The notes under the pieces: generated by a model
Databases searched by the model: none
Told to the model about the DNA's origin: nothing
The model's input: the letters and a program-made list of their open reading frames with translations, nothing else
Assembly (NCBI RefSeq): GCF_000337135.1
Contig: NZ_AOIN01000043.1
Span: 65,695-117,343 of the forward strand
DNA from: Natrialba chahannaoensis JCM 10990
Lineage (GTDB): Archaea; Halobacteriota; Halobacteria; Halobacteriales; Natrialbaceae
DNA: 51,649 bases
Reading direction: 5' to 3'
Part shown: positions 1-9,620 of the stretch, in pieces
Position numbering within the stretch: position 1 is the first letter of the stretch
How the letters are laid out: the number at the start of each line of letters is the position of its first letter
Program-made: the position numbers and the translations under genes

Positions 1-340
1 GTATCGCGAGCGGGACCCCGATGAGCACCGAGAAGGTGGTGACGAGCGCGATCAGAACGAGCGTGTTCGTGAGGATCTCGAGTGTCATCGGCCGGAAGAC
101 GATCGACAGCGCCCGCTCGAGATCGACGGTGAACGCCATCACGCCGATCCAGGCGACGGGGACGACGATTACGGCGGCGACGGCGGCGGCCAGCAGGGTG
201 AGTCCCCACGGTCGCGAGCGCCCGTCATCTCCCGACTTGTCGCCTTCAGTGGCACTGTCTCCGGACGATATCGTGTGCGCTTGCCCGTCGCGTGGCGGCG
301 CTGTCACGGCGTCGTCCGTCCGGAATGGATCTGGTCCCAT
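1..340 (-). CDS. iron(III)-type ABC transporter permease, partial (C-terminus outside window)
   Basis: This is the N-terminal 113 residues of an inner-membrane permease. It starts at the ATG at 340 and reads off the left edge of the window. A hydrophilic cytoplasmic head of about 50 residues, rich in Asp, Gly and Ser, is followed by a first membrane segment (about residues 52-70). A second starts near residue 92 (TNTLVLIALVTTFSVLIGVP), as in the two-lobed FbpB/ThiP permeases. It lies 38 bases downstream of a Tat-exported binding protein on the same strand, so the two probably form one importer operon whose ATPase gene would lie to the left. Iron as substrate is inferred from the partner protein. 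Confidence 0.8.
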   Translation of the reverse strand, partial: MGPDPFRTDDAVTAPPRDGQAHTISSGDSATEGDKSGDDGRSRPWGLTLLAAAVAAVIVVPVAWIGVMAFTVDLERALSIVFRPMTLEILTNTLVLIALVTTFSVLIGVPLAI

Positions 341-378
341 GTCGTCACTCTGAAAGTCGCATGCTGTTGTCAGTCCCC

Positions 379-1581
379 TCAGAGAACGTTCTCCTCGCGC
401 AGGAGTCCGAGCGTTGGGTCAGGGTCGTCGAGCTCGTTCAGGTCAAACTCGGGTGGATCGAACTCGTCCGTGCCGGGGAGTTCCTCGAGTGGGGCGACGC
501 CGTCGATGACGGGGTACTCCCAGGTGGTCGTCGCGAAGTACTCTTGAGCTTCCGCCGAGAGCATATGCTGGACGAAGTTCGCGGCGGTCTCGGTGTCGTC
601 GCTGTCGGCCATCACCGTACCGCCGGTGACGTTGTACATCGCCCCCGCATCGTCGCTGGTGAACGCCAGGCCGACGGAGTCGCCACCGTGATCGCGGACG
701 ACGTAATGATTCGTCAGCCCGACGCTGACCTCGCCGTCGCCGACAGCCTGTGCCAGCGCGCTATCGCCGCCGGGTGAGACTTCGATGTTCTGGTTGTCGA
801 TCATTGACCGAATCCACGAGCGGGTCTCGTCCTCGCCGTGGAGCAGCCGCATCGAGGTGATGAACGCCTGGAACGAGCCCTGGTCTGGCGGCCACATGAT
901 ATCGTCCTGGAATCGCTCGTCCTCCGCATAGGCGAAGATATCGTCAGGTAACTCGTCGGCATCGTACGTGTCCGCGTTGTACGCCACCGCGCGGAATCGG
1001 CGGGTGAAACCGGTCCAGTGACCATCCGGATCGACGGAGCCCGTATCGACCAGCTCGACGACCTCGTCGGGCAACTCGACGGTGTAGCCCTCGTCCTTGA
1101 GGTGGGTCATCGACTGCGTCTCGCTACCGTAGAAGACGTCCGCTGGCGTCTCGGTTTCCGTCTCGATCGTGCTGATCAGATCCGCCGTGTCGTCGTATCT
1201 GACCTCGATGGTCAGGTCGTCGTACTGTGCCTCGACGTACTCCATCAGTTCGCCGATCCGTGGCTGGCTGCGTCCCGAGTAGATCGTCAGGCCCCCGTTC
1301 AGGTCCGGCATCTCCTCCATAGAGACCCCTCCCGGGTCCGGTCTCCCCTCCCGATATTCGGGATCACCGAGCACGTCCGATTCGTCGTTCCCGAGTCCAA
1401 GACAGCCACTCACGACGCCCGCGGAAACCAGTCCGACTGTGGCGAGGTATCGCCTCCGACTCCCGTTGCACCACTGTTGCCCACCCTTACCGCTTTCTCC
1501 GCCCTCGTTGCTCTCTTTGTCCCCATCGCGTCGCCCACCTTCGCTCCCGTGGGGTACTTGAGTCCCACTCGGCTCGTGCAT
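379..1581 (-). CDS. Tat lipoprotein, iron ABC transporter substrate-binding protein
   Basis: This is a 400-residue extracellular solute-binding protein of the FbpA/iron type, the capture component for the permease gene that follows 38 bases downstream. The N-terminus is long (about 40 polar residues), then a twin-arginine stretch SRRRYLATVG and a lipobox ending SGC near residue 60. It should therefore be exported folded and lipid-anchored outside the membrane. The mature part starts with the LTIYSGRSQPRIGELMEY block, typical of iron-binding proteins that read 'YSGR..'. A later ADVFYGSE block and a C-terminal SAEAQEYFA block are also family-like. A TATA-like AACTATAC sits about 50 bases upstream on the minus strand. 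The family also contains thiamine, sulfate and phosphonate binders, so iron is likely but not proven. Confidence 0.85.
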   Translation of the reverse strand: MHEPSGTQVPHGSEGGRRDGDKESNEGGESGKGGQQWCNGSRRRYLATVGLVSAGVVSGCLGLGNDESDVLGDPEYREGRPDPGGVSMEEMPDLNGGLTIYSGRSQPRIGELMEYVEAQYDDLTIEVRYDDTADLISTIETETETPADVFYGSETQSMTHLKDEGYTVELPDEVVELVDTGSVDPDGHWTGFTRRFRAVAYNADTYDADELPDDIFAYAEDERFQDDIMWPPDQGSFQAFITSMRLLHGEDETRSWIRSMIDNQNIEVSPGGDSALAQAVGDGEVSVGLTNHYVVRDHGGDSVGLAFTSDDAGAMYNVTGGTVMADSDDTETAANFVQHMLSAEAQEYFATTTWEYPVIDGVAPLEELPGTDEFDPPEFDLNELDDPDPTLGLLREENVL

Positions 1582-1735
1582 GATAGACTATTTCACGGCA
1601 AGAGGCCGCATAAAGCCCGAGAGTCGGGTATAGTTGTCCGTTGGAAAAGTATACACGCATCGTGGTGCTGTCGCCCCAGATGCGCCACGTCGGCGTATTC
1701 GATCGATGTGGACTTACGATTCGAAACAATAGCGA

Positions 1736-3661
1736 GTGACAGTGACTACCGAGACCGACGAGACGCCGTTCGACGTCTACCGGGAGGATGTCGACCGGCC
1801 GATTTCGAGACTCTTTCTGTCGTACGCACCGGGTCGATTGGGGTGGTTCTCCGCGGGTATGGTTGCGAACTTCGTCGCGCGGATGGCGAGTCTCGTTCCG
1901 CCGCTGTTGCTCGGCGTCGCCATCGACGCGATCTTCACCGACGCGGACGGCGCGTTCGAACTGCCGCTCGTTCCCGACGCCTGGCTGCCGGTGGAGCCGA
2001 TGGCCCAGTTCTGGTTCACGATCGTTGCCATTGCCGTCTCGTTCGTCGTTGTCGCCGTCTTCACCTGGATCTACGGCGTCACGGCCAACCTGTTCGCTCA
2101 CAGCGTGATGCACACCGTCCGGGTCGACTGTTTCGAGAAGATGCAACGGCTGGACATGGCCTTCTTCGACGACAAGCAGACCGGCGAGGTCATGGCCGTC
2201 CTCAACAACGACACACAGAACCTCGAACTCTTCCTGGACAACGCGCTGATGAACTCGGCGCGCCTTATCGTGATGGTCGCCGGCATCGCCGGGGTCCTGT
2301 TCTACCTGAACTGGCAACTCGCGTTCGTCACCCTGTTCGCGGTGCCCGCGATGGTGCTCTTTACCCTCTGGTTCATGCGCGTCGTCGAACCCCGGTACGT
2401 CCGCCAGCGTTCTGCCGTCGGCCGGCTCAACACCCGCCTCGAGAACGCCATCGCAGGGATGGGCCTCACCAAGACCTCCTCGAGTGAACCCTACGAAGTC
2501 GACCGCGTTAGTGACTCCTCGAAGAACCTCTTCGACCGGACGATGGACGTGCTCAAACTGACCTACGTCTACCGGCCGGGGATGGAACTGCTCGCGGGAC
2601 TCGCTTTCGCCGCGACCTTCCTCGTCGGTGGCCTCTGGCTCGCGACCGGCACCGCACCGGGGCCGCTGACTGGGACTCTCTCCGTCGGCGATTTCGTCGT
2701 CTTCCTGATGCTCACCCAGCGCATCGTCGACCCGCTTGCGGAGGTCTCGAACATTGTCGACCAGTACGAGAACGCCAAGGCCTCGAGCGAGCGCGTTTTC
2801 GGACTGATGGACATTCCTGTCCACGTCGACGACCCCGAAGACCCGGTCGAGATCGACACCGAGACCGTCGACGGCCGCGTCACGTATGACCACGTTTCGT
2901 TCAGCTACGGAGACACCAACGCCCGACTCGGCGACGATACCGACCCCGAAACCGTCGTCGAGGATGTTTCCTTCGCGGCCGATCCCGGCGAGACGGTCGC
3001 GCTTGTCGGCGCGACAGGTGCCGGCAAGTCGACGCTGCTCAAACTCCTCCTTCGGCTCTACGATGTCCAGGACGGTTCCATTCAGCTCGACGGCCACGAC
3101 GTGCGCGACCTCGCGCTCGCGGACCTGCGATCCGCGGTTGGCTACGTCGACCAGGACACGTTCCTCTTCGACGGCACCATCGCCGACAACATCCGCTACG
3201 GCCACTTCGAGGCCAGCGACGAGGCCGTCCGCGAGGCCGCAAACGCCGCCCAGGCCCACGAGTTCGTCACCGAACTCGAGTCCGGCTACGAGACGCGGGT
3301 CGGCGAGCGCGGCGTGAAACTGTCTGGCGGTCAGCGCCAGCGAATCGCGCTTGCGCGGGCCGTCCTCGCCGACCCGCCGGTTCTGATTCTGGACGAAGCG
3401 ACGAGCGCCGTCGACACGAAAACTGAGCGGCTGATCCAGGAATCGATCGATCGGCTTACCGAAGATCGGACGACCCTCGCTATCGCACACCGGCTCTCCA
3501 CTGTGAAGGACGCCGATACGATTCTGGTCATGTCCGACGGGCAGGTTGTCGAACGCGGCACCCACGACGACCTCCTTGAGGCTGACGGTCGCTATGCAGC
3601 CCTCTGGAAGGCACAAGCTGGTCATCTTGAATCGATGCCAGTGGCAGAGGAACTCGAGTAA
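1736..3661 (+). CDS. ABC exporter half-transporter (MsbA/MdlB-like), permease fused to ATPase
   Basis: This 641-residue protein has an N-terminal six-helix ABC exporter membrane domain (about residues 30-345) and a C-terminal ATPase. The Walker A GATGAGKS starts at about residue 425, the signature LSGGQRQR is near 529, and the Walker B block VLILDEATSA and an H-loop AHRLST follow. All ATPase motifs look intact, so it should work as a homodimer or pair with a relative encoded elsewhere. I chose the GTG at 1736 because the protein then begins with a short acidic head before the first amphipathic segment. Substrates of this family (lipids, drugs, peptides) cannot be read from sequence. It is transcribed away from the iron importer, and the 154 bases between the two must hold both promoters. 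Confidence 0.9.
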   Translation: MTVTTETDETPFDVYREDVDRPISRLFLSYAPGRLGWFSAGMVANFVARMASLVPPLLLGVAIDAIFTDADGAFELPLVPDAWLPVEPMAQFWFTIVAIAVSFVVVAVFTWIYGVTANLFAHSVMHTVRVDCFEKMQRLDMAFFDDKQTGEVMAVLNNDTQNLELFLDNALMNSARLIVMVAGIAGVLFYLNWQLAFVTLFAVPAMVLFTLWFMRVVEPRYVRQRSAVGRLNTRLENAIAGMGLTKTSSSEPYEVDRVSDSSKNLFDRTMDVLKLTYVYRPGMELLAGLAFAATFLVGGLWLATGTAPGPLTGTLSVGDFVVFLMLTQRIVDPLAEVSNIVDQYENAKASSERVFGLMDIPVHVDDPEDPVEIDTETVDGRVTYDHVSFSYGDTNARLGDDTDPETVVEDVSFAADPGETVALVGATGAGKSTLLKLLLRLYDVQDGSIQLDGHDVRDLALADLRSAVGYVDQDTFLFDGTIADNIRYGHFEASDEAVREAANAAQAHEFVTELESGYETRVGERGVKLSGGQRQRIALARAVLADPPVLILDEATSAVDTKTERLIQESIDRLTEDRTTLAIAHRLSTVKDADTILVMSDGQVVERGTHDDLLEADGRYAALWKAQAGHLESMPVAEELE

Positions 3662-3830
3662 GCCGAGTCCTCTGGCTTCTGGAATGACGTCTGCTGGGAC
3701 TGGGCGTACTCGAGTGGAATCGAAAGCGAGGGAGACAGTGTGGTCTCGGGTCGCCGTAGGCCGACGGTTGTGGTTGCGGTTGTGGTTGTCTCGGTGACCG
3801 ATTTGAGTTATCGGGCTGTCTCGCTGCCGA

Positions 3831-4295
3831 TCAGGCGTCCTCGCCGATGTCGAGTTCGAACTGTTCGTTCTCGGAGACGGCGTTGAGCACGACGCTGGTG
3901 TTCGAGGCCTTGATATCGGGGTCGGTCAGGAGCTCTTTGATCTGATCGTTCATGCCGTCGGTGTCTTTGAATTTGCCGATGGCAATCACGTCGTAGTCGC
4001 CGGTGACCTCGTAGACGCTGATCATCTGGCGGTGGTCACGCAGGGTGTCTGTGATGTCGGGGAGAGCGTTCCCTTCGACCTGGAGCTGGATAACTGCGGT
4101 TACGTCGTAGCCGACGGCATCGTAGTCGACTCTGGGTGTGTAGCCTTCGATGACTCCTTCGTCTTCGAGGTCCGAGAGGTGATTCGAGACCGTCGTGACG
4201 GACACGTCGAGTTCTTCGGCGAGGCTGCGCAGGCTCGCACGCCCGTCCCCGAGGAGGGCATTCACTAGTTTTGCGTCGAGATTTTCGTACGTCAT
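3831..4295 (-). CDS. lrp: Lrp/AsnC-family transcriptional regulator
   Basis: This 154-residue regulator has an N-terminal winged helix-turn-helix (about residues 1-55, with [17 protein letters not shown] as recognition helix and wing). A RAM/AsnC ligand-binding domain follows (about 65-150, with the [13 protein letters not shown] core). The family assembles into octamers and senses amino acids. I prefer the ATG at 4295 ([10 protein letters not shown]) to the GTG nine bases upstream because it matches the usual haloarchaeal start. It is divergent from glnA with about 125 bases between the starts. In Halobacterium salinarum, as I recall, an Lrp next to glnA controls glutamine synthetase, so control of glnA and of its own gene is the natural inference here. 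Confidence 0.92.
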   Translation of the reverse strand: MTYENLDAKLVNALLGDGRASLRSLAEELDVSVTTVSNHLSDLEDEGVIEGYTPRVDYDAVGYDVTAVIQLQVEGNALPDITDTLRDHRQMISVYEVTGDYDVIAIGKFKDTDGMNDQIKELLTDPDIKASNTSVVLNAVSENEQFELDIGEDA

Positions 4296-4353
4296 CACGT
4301 TCACCCACTCATCGAGGCCTTTAGAAATTTACGAATATTCAATTCCACTCCGG

Positions 4354-4371
4354 TGAGCGAAGAATTGCTCA
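4354..4371. promoter_or_regulatory. candidate operator between lrp and glnA
   Basis: The short inverted repeat TGAGC, 8 bases, GCTCA lies in the shared lrp/glnA promoter region. It sits next to an AT-rich patch (about 4320-4345, including TTACGAATATTC) that could serve as promoter for either side. Lrp/AsnC proteins bind imperfect palindromes of about this size. The stem is only five bases, so this is suggestive only. Confidence 0.3.
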
Positions 4372-4421
4372 GAACAGTAGGGTTTTAGTCAGGGAGTTAC
4401 TTGGCTACCACGACGAGAAAG

Positions 4422-5777
4422 ATGACAAGCGGAAACATCACGGCTGCCGAACAAGATGTCCTCGACGAGATCGAGGAACACGATATCGATTTCCTTCGTC
4501 TTCAGTTTACTGACATTCTCGGAACCGTCAAGAACGTCTCGATCCCGGCACGACAGGCCGAGAAGGCCTTCGCTGAGGGTATTTACTTCGATGGCTCTTC
4601 GATCGAGGGCTTCGTTCGTATTCAGGAGTCGGACATGCGACTTACCCCCGACCCTGACACGTTCGCTATTCTTCCGTGGCGTGACCGTGAGGAGGGTGCA
4701 TCCGCCCGCCTCATCTGTGATGTCGTGAACACCTCGACTGGCGAACCGTTCGAGGGTGACCCACGCTACGTTCTGAAGCGCGCACTCGAGCGCGCCGAGG
4801 AGATGGGCTACACGGTCAACGCCGCACCCGAACCGGAGTTCTTCCTCTTCGAAGAGGACGAGGACGGGCGCGCAACGACGAAAACGAACGACGCCGGTGG
4901 GTACTTCGACCTCGCGCCGAAAGATCTCGCAAGCGACGTTCGCCGCGACATCATCTACGGTCTCGAAGACATGGGCTTCGAAGTTGAGGCGAGCCACCAC
5001 GAGGTCGCCGAAGGACAACACGAGATCAACTTTACTTACGACGACGCGCTTGCGACCGCGGACAACGTCGCAACGTTCCGTACGGTCGTCCGCGCAATCG
5101 CCGCCCAGCACGACTACCACGCGACGTTCATGCCGAAGCCGATCCCGAAGGTCAACGGCTCCGGGATGCACACCCACATCTCGCTCTTTACCGAGGACGG
5201 CGAGAACGCCTTCCACGACGGTGACGACGAGTTCGATCTCTCCGACGAGGCTCGGGCATTCACCGCAGGGATCCTCGAGCACGCACCCGCCATCACGGCG
5301 GTCGCGAACCCGACGGTCAACAGCTACAAGCGTCTCGTTCCGGGCTACGAGGCACCGGTCTACATCGCCTGGTCGGACCGCAACCGTTCGTCGCTGATCC
5401 GCAAGCCGGCCGCCCGTGTGCCCGCTGCCTCGCGCGTCGAACTGCGCTCGCCCGACCCGTCCTGTAACCCGTACCTCGCTATCGCCGTCATGATCCACGC
5501 CGGACTGAACGGCATCGAGAACGATCTCGACTGTCCAGACCCAGTGCGTGAGAATATCTACGAGTTCGACGAGCAGAAGCGCGAGGATTACGGTATCGAA
5601 ACGCTGCCGTCGAACCTCGGCGAAGCCATCGACGCCTTAGAGGCGGACGATGTCGTCTACGATGCGCTCGGTGACCACGTTGGTTCGAAGTTCGTCAAGG
5701 CAAAGCGCCAGGAGTTCGAGGAGTACCTGATCGACGTCTCCCAGTGGGAGCTCGACCGCTATCTCGAGACGTTCTGA
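4422..5777 (+). CDS. glnA: glutamine synthetase, type I
   Basis: Glutamine synthetase joins ammonia and glutamate using ATP and is the main entry point for nitrogen at low ammonia. The 451-residue protein has the N-terminal beta-grasp segment with DGSSIEGF (about residues 57-64). The catalytic barrel carries NGSGMHTH, the arginine-rich [10 protein letters not shown] stretch and [11 protein letters not shown]. Length and motifs match the dodecameric prokaryotic GSI-alpha type. An in-frame TTG at 4401 would add seven residues. I chose the ATG at 4422 because [11 protein letters not shown] is the common haloarchaeal start. Control by the divergent Lrp is likely. Confidence 0.97.
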   Translation: MTSGNITAAEQDVLDEIEEHDIDFLRLQFTDILGTVKNVSIPARQAEKAFAEGIYFDGSSIEGFVRIQESDMRLTPDPDTFAILPWRDREEGASARLICDVVNTSTGEPFEGDPRYVLKRALERAEEMGYTVNAAPEPEFFLFEEDEDGRATTKTNDAGGYFDLAPKDLASDVRRDIIYGLEDMGFEVEASHHEVAEGQHEINFTYDDALATADNVATFRTVVRAIAAQHDYHATFMPKPIPKVNGSGMHTHISLFTEDGENAFHDGDDEFDLSDEARAFTAGILEHAPAITAVANPTVNSYKRLVPGYEAPVYIAWSDRNRSSLIRKPAARVPAASRVELRSPDPSCNPYLAIAVMIHAGLNGIENDLDCPDPVRENIYEFDEQKREDYGIETLPSNLGEAIDALEADDVVYDALGDHVGSKFVKAKRQEFEEYLIDVSQWELDRYLETF

Positions 5778-5843
5778 AAGCAACGGCATACTGTCTCCTG
5801 TTTCTTCGCTCTGAATTTGAATCGAGTGGGGCCGAGCCGTGGG

Positions 5844-6755
5844 CTACTGCTCGATAGCACCGACCTGTGACCGCGGTGACGCCTGTTCCGTTACAAGTCG
5901 CGGCAACCCGACAACCGTCACGCCACCCGCGACACCCACGACGAACCAGACCAGGAGGGACTCGAGTACCATCAGTACGAGCGCAAGGAGCGCTAGCGCT
6001 GTGACCCCAGCAGCCGCGCGAAGAAGCACGCCTGTCGTGACGGGCCACGGCGTCTGCGGTGGTGTCGCGTACTGCCAGACGATGAGTGCCCCCACCGAGC
6101 CACCGAGCAGGGCCGCGCCGTCGACTCGGTTGCCGGTCAGCAGCGCGAGCAGCGCGATTACACCTGCGATGGCGAACAGCGCGCTTGCCACGCGGTGTGG
6201 GTCGCGGGCACCGATCCAGGAGCGAACGGTGAGCATGAGCGCGAGATAGCCGAGTGCGACGGCAACGCCGACGATTACGTCAATCGGGAAATGGACGCCG
6301 AGCACGACCCGTGAGAGCGAGACGAGCGCGATCATCACTGCCGCGACGAGCGCACGCTGGCGGCGCGTGCCGACGGGGGACTCGAGTGCGAGCATCGTCC
6401 AGATGATGGTGCCGGCGATGGCGTGGCCGCTGGGAAAGCTGGTGGTGGTGAGTTCGACGGCGGGGGCGTAGAACTGCTCGAGGCCGATCGGGAGTGCTGC
6501 GGGAGAGAGTGGTGGTGGCACGTCCGGCCGTGGCGTCGCGAAGAACCCTTTGGAGCCGACCATGACGGCATAGCCCCCCATCGCGATGGCGAGCCAGGGG
6601 GCAAATCGCTCGCGATCGCCGAACCAGTAAGCGAGCACGACGGTTGGGGCGACGAACCAGACACTTCCGAGGTGTGAGAGGAGCGCAAAGAGGAGGGCGG
6701 CCCACTCGGGGAATAGCTCACTAACGGCTTCAACGGTGGCGGGGTCAAACCACAT
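5844..6755 (-). CDS. PAP2-superfamily membrane phosphatase
   Basis: This 303-residue polytopic protein carries all three signature motifs of PAP2 phosphatases. KGFFATPRP is at residues 69-77, PSGH at 108-111 (the catalytic acid/base His), and SRVVLGVHFPID at 148-159 (nucleophile His155 and Asp159). The active site should face the outer surface and remove phosphate from a lipid such as phosphatidate or a polyprenyl diphosphate. After the catalytic core come about four more membrane helices (residues 165-290), a C-terminal extension common in haloarchaeal members. It stands alone and converges on glnA with 66 bases between. Confidence 0.88.
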   Translation of the reverse strand: MWFDPATVEAVSELFPEWAALLFALLSHLGSVWFVAPTVVLAYWFGDRERFAPWLAIAMGGYAVMVGSKGFFATPRPDVPPPLSPAALPIGLEQFYAPAVELTTTSFPSGHAIAGTIIWTMLALESPVGTRRQRALVAAVMIALVSLSRVVLGVHFPIDVIVGVAVALGYLALMLTVRSWIGARDPHRVASALFAIAGVIALLALLTGNRVDGAALLGGSVGALIVWQYATPPQTPWPVTTGVLLRAAAGVTALALLALVLMVLESLLVWFVVGVAGGVTVVGLPRLVTEQASPRSQVGAIEQ

Positions 6756-6915
6756 CAGTTTCTGCTACACGCAACGCGTTGTTATAAGCGTCGATTGGTT
6801 AGCTAATAGACAACATGTTACCCACGACTGCAGCGCCGTACGTGTGTTGCGGAGGTGGGGTGTGTAGTATGGAGTGTGCGGAACAGAAACCGGGAAAAGA
6901 GCGTCGGTTGCAGGA

Positions 6916-8340
6916 TCAGGACCGCCAGTCACCGATCCGATCCCGGAGTCGCCCCGGAATCCCGAGCACCGACATGCCAGCTCCGAACAGCACCATCAGC
7001 AGGTAGACGCCGAGCGTCGACGTCCAGACGACGAACATCGCCAGAATTGCCCAGCCGCCGCTGAGGAAGTAAAACGCCGCGATCGCCATCGCGGTTCCAT
7101 AGAGCAACACGAGGTACGGCCCCCAGCCGTGGGCGTGGCTATGGCGCACACGCCGGCGAACATAGCGTTTGAGTTCGCTCTCGAGTGATTCCTTTTCGAC
7201 CGTTCGACGCTCGACGTTCTCCTCGAAGGTCTCGACGCGGTCGCGCAGGCGCTCGATCTCCTCGCGGAGCACCTCGGGATCGTCCGACCGATCTCGAGTG
7301 CGGGCGCTGGCTCGGCGCTGCCCGGTGGTCCTCACGCGATCCGTCTCGGTCGACTCACCTGGCTCGTCAACCGTATCCGACACCTCCCGTGTGTCCGAGG
7401 CGGTCGATTCGGACGGGTCAGACGGTTCTGATGGTGCGGATGGATCGGACGGTCCAGACGACTCCGAGCGCTCCGTCGGCGTCCCCTCGTCGGCCCCCGT
7501 GGCGTCGTCGGTCATCGCTTCTGTCTGAACCTGTCGAGCGCCGGGACTTTGTAGCTGCCGATCCACTTCACGGCCGGCAAGCACAGCGTTGCAGATCGCG
7601 CCGAAGATGAGGATGATCGCGCCAGCGTACAGCCAGATCAATACTAGAAAGACCGCACCAAGCGCACCATATAGTGCGTAGCCGGTCGCAATGTTCGCGT
7701 ACAGTGAAAAGGCACGACTGAGTGCAAGCCAGCCCACAGCGGCAAGGAGCGTCCCAGGAATCGCCTCTCGAACACTGATATCCTTCCCAGGGAAGATGAC
7801 ATAGAGCGGCAGGAACGACATAAATAGTGCAAGCAGGATGAGCAGCGGCCCGATCGTTCGCACGATCGGGACGAACTGAATTACCAACTCGAGTGCGCCG
7901 ACGAGTGCGAGGCCGGCAGAAATGGCGAGTAAGACGATCATTGCGTCCCAGAGGGTATCGAGAAAGGATTTCGAGCCAGCGGTACCGTACACCTCGGAGA
8001 ACGCCCGATCGAGCCCGCGCAGGACACGACTTGATCCCCAGAGCACCCCGAGTGCGCCGGCGACGGTCGCACTCTGTCGGCCAGTGTCATCGACGATCGT
8101 CTCTGCGAGCACCTCCTGGGCCGCCGGTGTAAGCACGTCACCAGCCCCGGCGGTGAGCCGGGATGCGAGTGCTTCGCCACCGATCGAGGCGGCGATACCG
8201 AGCGCGAGCAGCATGAGCGGGACGAGTGAGATAAAGCCGTAGAAGGCGACGCCGGCCGACAGTAGCGTCAGCTGTTCGGTGCGCGCGAGGCGAACGATCC
8301 GCTTGCCGGTTTCGATGTGGTCGTCCCTGCGTTCGAGCAC
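6916..8340 (-). CDS. YihY/BrkB-family membrane protein with disordered linker and C-terminal coiled coil
   Basis: This 474-residue protein starts at a GTG. Residues about 20-265 are the BrkB/YihY domain: six hydrophobic helices and the family block VLWGSSRVLRGLDRAFSEVY. A linker of about 80 residues rich in Ser, Asp, Pro and Glu follows (about 275-350; GPSDPSAPSEPSDPSES-like). Next is a charged heptad segment (about 355-390, EVLREEIERLRDRVETFEEN), which looks like a coiled coil, then a basic patch and two more membrane helices (about 400-460). BrkB proteins were once called ribonuclease BN, which is wrong for this family. Their role, possibly transport or lipid handling, remains unclear. The extension suggests oligomerisation. 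Confidence 0.8.
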   Translation of the reverse strand: MLERRDDHIETGKRIVRLARTEQLTLLSAGVAFYGFISLVPLMLLALGIAASIGGEALASRLTAGAGDVLTPAAQEVLAETIVDDTGRQSATVAGALGVLWGSSRVLRGLDRAFSEVYGTAGSKSFLDTLWDAMIVLLAISAGLALVGALELVIQFVPIVRTIGPLLILLALFMSFLPLYVIFPGKDISVREAIPGTLLAAVGWLALSRAFSLYANIATGYALYGALGAVFLVLIWLYAGAIILIFGAICNAVLAGREVDRQLQSPGARQVQTEAMTDDATGADEGTPTERSESSGPSDPSAPSEPSDPSESTASDTREVSDTVDEPGESTETDRVRTTGQRRASARTRDRSDDPEVLREEIERLRDRVETFEENVERRTVEKESLESELKRYVRRRVRHSHAHGWGPYLVLLYGTAMAIAAFYFLSGGWAILAMFVVWTSTLGVYLLMVLFGAGMSVLGIPGRLRDRIGDWRS

Positions 8341-8385
8341 GGGTATCTAGACGCGGGGAACGACCAAATACGCGCGGCCCCTCTC

Positions 8386-9507
8386 TCAGCCGAGATTACC
8401 TTCCGTTGCCGCACGAATCTCTCCGACGCTCGCATCTGTCTTGAACGTCGTGCCACCGTAGTGTGCCCGCGAGGCTTCGTAGCCCGCCTTGCGCAGATCG
8501 GTGAGAAAGTCGTCCATCGCGTTTGCCGGCAGTCCCCAGTTACGACAGAGTTTGTGCTGGTCGTAGTGGGTCGGCTCGTCGAGTTCTGACTCGAGTTCGG
8601 CGCACAACTCACGAGCCTTTTCTGCCGTTCCGAACTCGTCGGGTGCGGAAACTTCCTCACGAACCGCGGCGACGAACTCCGGATCGCGGATCGAACCGAG
8701 CCAGACTGGCCCCGCCGTGAGCATTCGAGTCCCGTCACAGTGTGGGCACGTCTCGAGTGGGTTGGCGATCAGCCCGCGTTCGTGTTCGCGGTAGAGGCAG
8801 TCCTCGCAGTGGTGGATATGGCCCAGTTCGTCCACTGCTGCGTCGGCTGTGGTGGCCTTGTGTTCGAGTTCGAGGTAGGTTCGGACGTAATGGCTGGTCG
8901 CGTGGGTGAGGATCGGTTCGACGCCAACGTCGAAGCGGGCGGCGCTGCGGGCGAGCGCGGAGAGGAGGATGCGAACGCCCATCTCGGCGTGGTAGTCGGT
9001 GTTTCGCGGCACCGCAGAGTACGAGCGGACGCCACTGTTGAAGTGTGCGCCACAGAGCGGTGCCGTGTCGGTTGCGGTGACACAGACCAGGTCGCGGCAG
9101 TTCGCAAACGCCGCGTCGGCAAAGGGCATCGGCGTCCCGTAGGGATCGAGGTCGATCACGTCAAACACCTGCTCGTGCATGAGCGCGTTGACGTTGCGCT
9201 GTTCGACGGTCCCCTCGCAGTCGTTACGTGCGAGGTTCGATCGGGCGAGATCGATCGCGTCCTCGTTGACGTCACAGCAGGTGACGTCCCAGCCGTCGGC
9301 GGCAGCCCGAACACCGCGGATACCACTCGCGGTCATCGCGTCGAGGTAGGACTCGGCGCGCTCTTCGCGCTCGCGATAGGCGCGCAGCGTCGCGATCGTC
9401 AGATCCCGGTTCAGTTCCTGGCGCGGGTTGTAGAAGACCGATTCCTCGACTCCGTCCGTCTGCTCACCCGGGACCTCGAGTTCGACTCCACCCTCGGTGA
9501 TGCGCAT
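8386..9507 (-). CDS. trm1: tRNA (guanine26-N2)-dimethyltransferase
   Basis: Trm1 uses S-adenosylmethionine to make N2,N2-dimethylguanosine at position 26 of many tRNAs. The 373-residue protein shows a Rossmann methyltransferase core with [25 protein letters not shown] and the catalytic-loop block [10 protein letters not shown]-terminal domain carries two CxxC pairs (CEDC and CPHC) as expected for archaeal Trm1. An upstream in-frame start at 9573 would add 22 residues without family character. I chose the ATG at 9507 ([13 protein letters not shown]). It is divergent from the SWIM protein gene and lies 45 bases upstream of the BrkB gene on the same strand. Confidence 0.95.
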   Translation of the reverse strand: MRITEGGVELEVPGEQTDGVEESVFYNPRQELNRDLTIATLRAYREREERAESYLDAMTASGIRGVRAAADGWDVTCCDVNEDAIDLARSNLARNDCEGTVEQRNVNALMHEQVFDVIDLDPYGTPMPFADAAFANCRDLVCVTATDTAPLCGAHFNSGVRSYSAVPRNTDYHAEMGVRILLSALARSAARFDVGVEPILTHATSHYVRTYLELEHKATTADAAVDELGHIHHCEDCLYREHERGLIANPLETCPHCDGTRMLTAGPVWLGSIRDPEFVAAVREEVSAPDEFGTAEKARELCAELESELDEPTHYDQHKLCRNWGLPANAMDDFLTDLRKAGYEASRAHYGGTTFKTDASVGEIRAATEGNLG

Positions 9508-9591
9508 GTCTATCTCATCTCTCGTCGGTAGCGCACGAAAAGCGGCGTGGTATAGAGCGCCTGGGACGAACACAAGAGCACAACCAAACCG

Positions 9592-9600
9592 ATTTTACAG
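9592..9600 (+). promoter_or_regulatory. probable TATA box of the SWIM protein gene
   Basis: ATTTTACAG sits 21-29 bases before the GTG at 9621. This spacing fits transcription starting at or next to the start codon, the usual leaderless arrangement in haloarchaea, and it supports the GTG as the true start. Confidence 0.45.
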
Positions 9601-9620
9601 TCCGGGACACAGTCACGACT

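Noticed and set aside
1487-3625. A 712-residue open frame on the minus strand, opposite the ABC exporter gene
   Set aside because: It is an antisense frame kept open by high GC and codon bias. It lies opposite a gene with all ATPase motifs and has no family character of its own.
4389-5498. Long minus-strand frame opposite glnA
   Set aside because: It shows the low-complexity Arg/Asp/Val pattern of a shadow frame, and glnA on the other strand is unmistakable.
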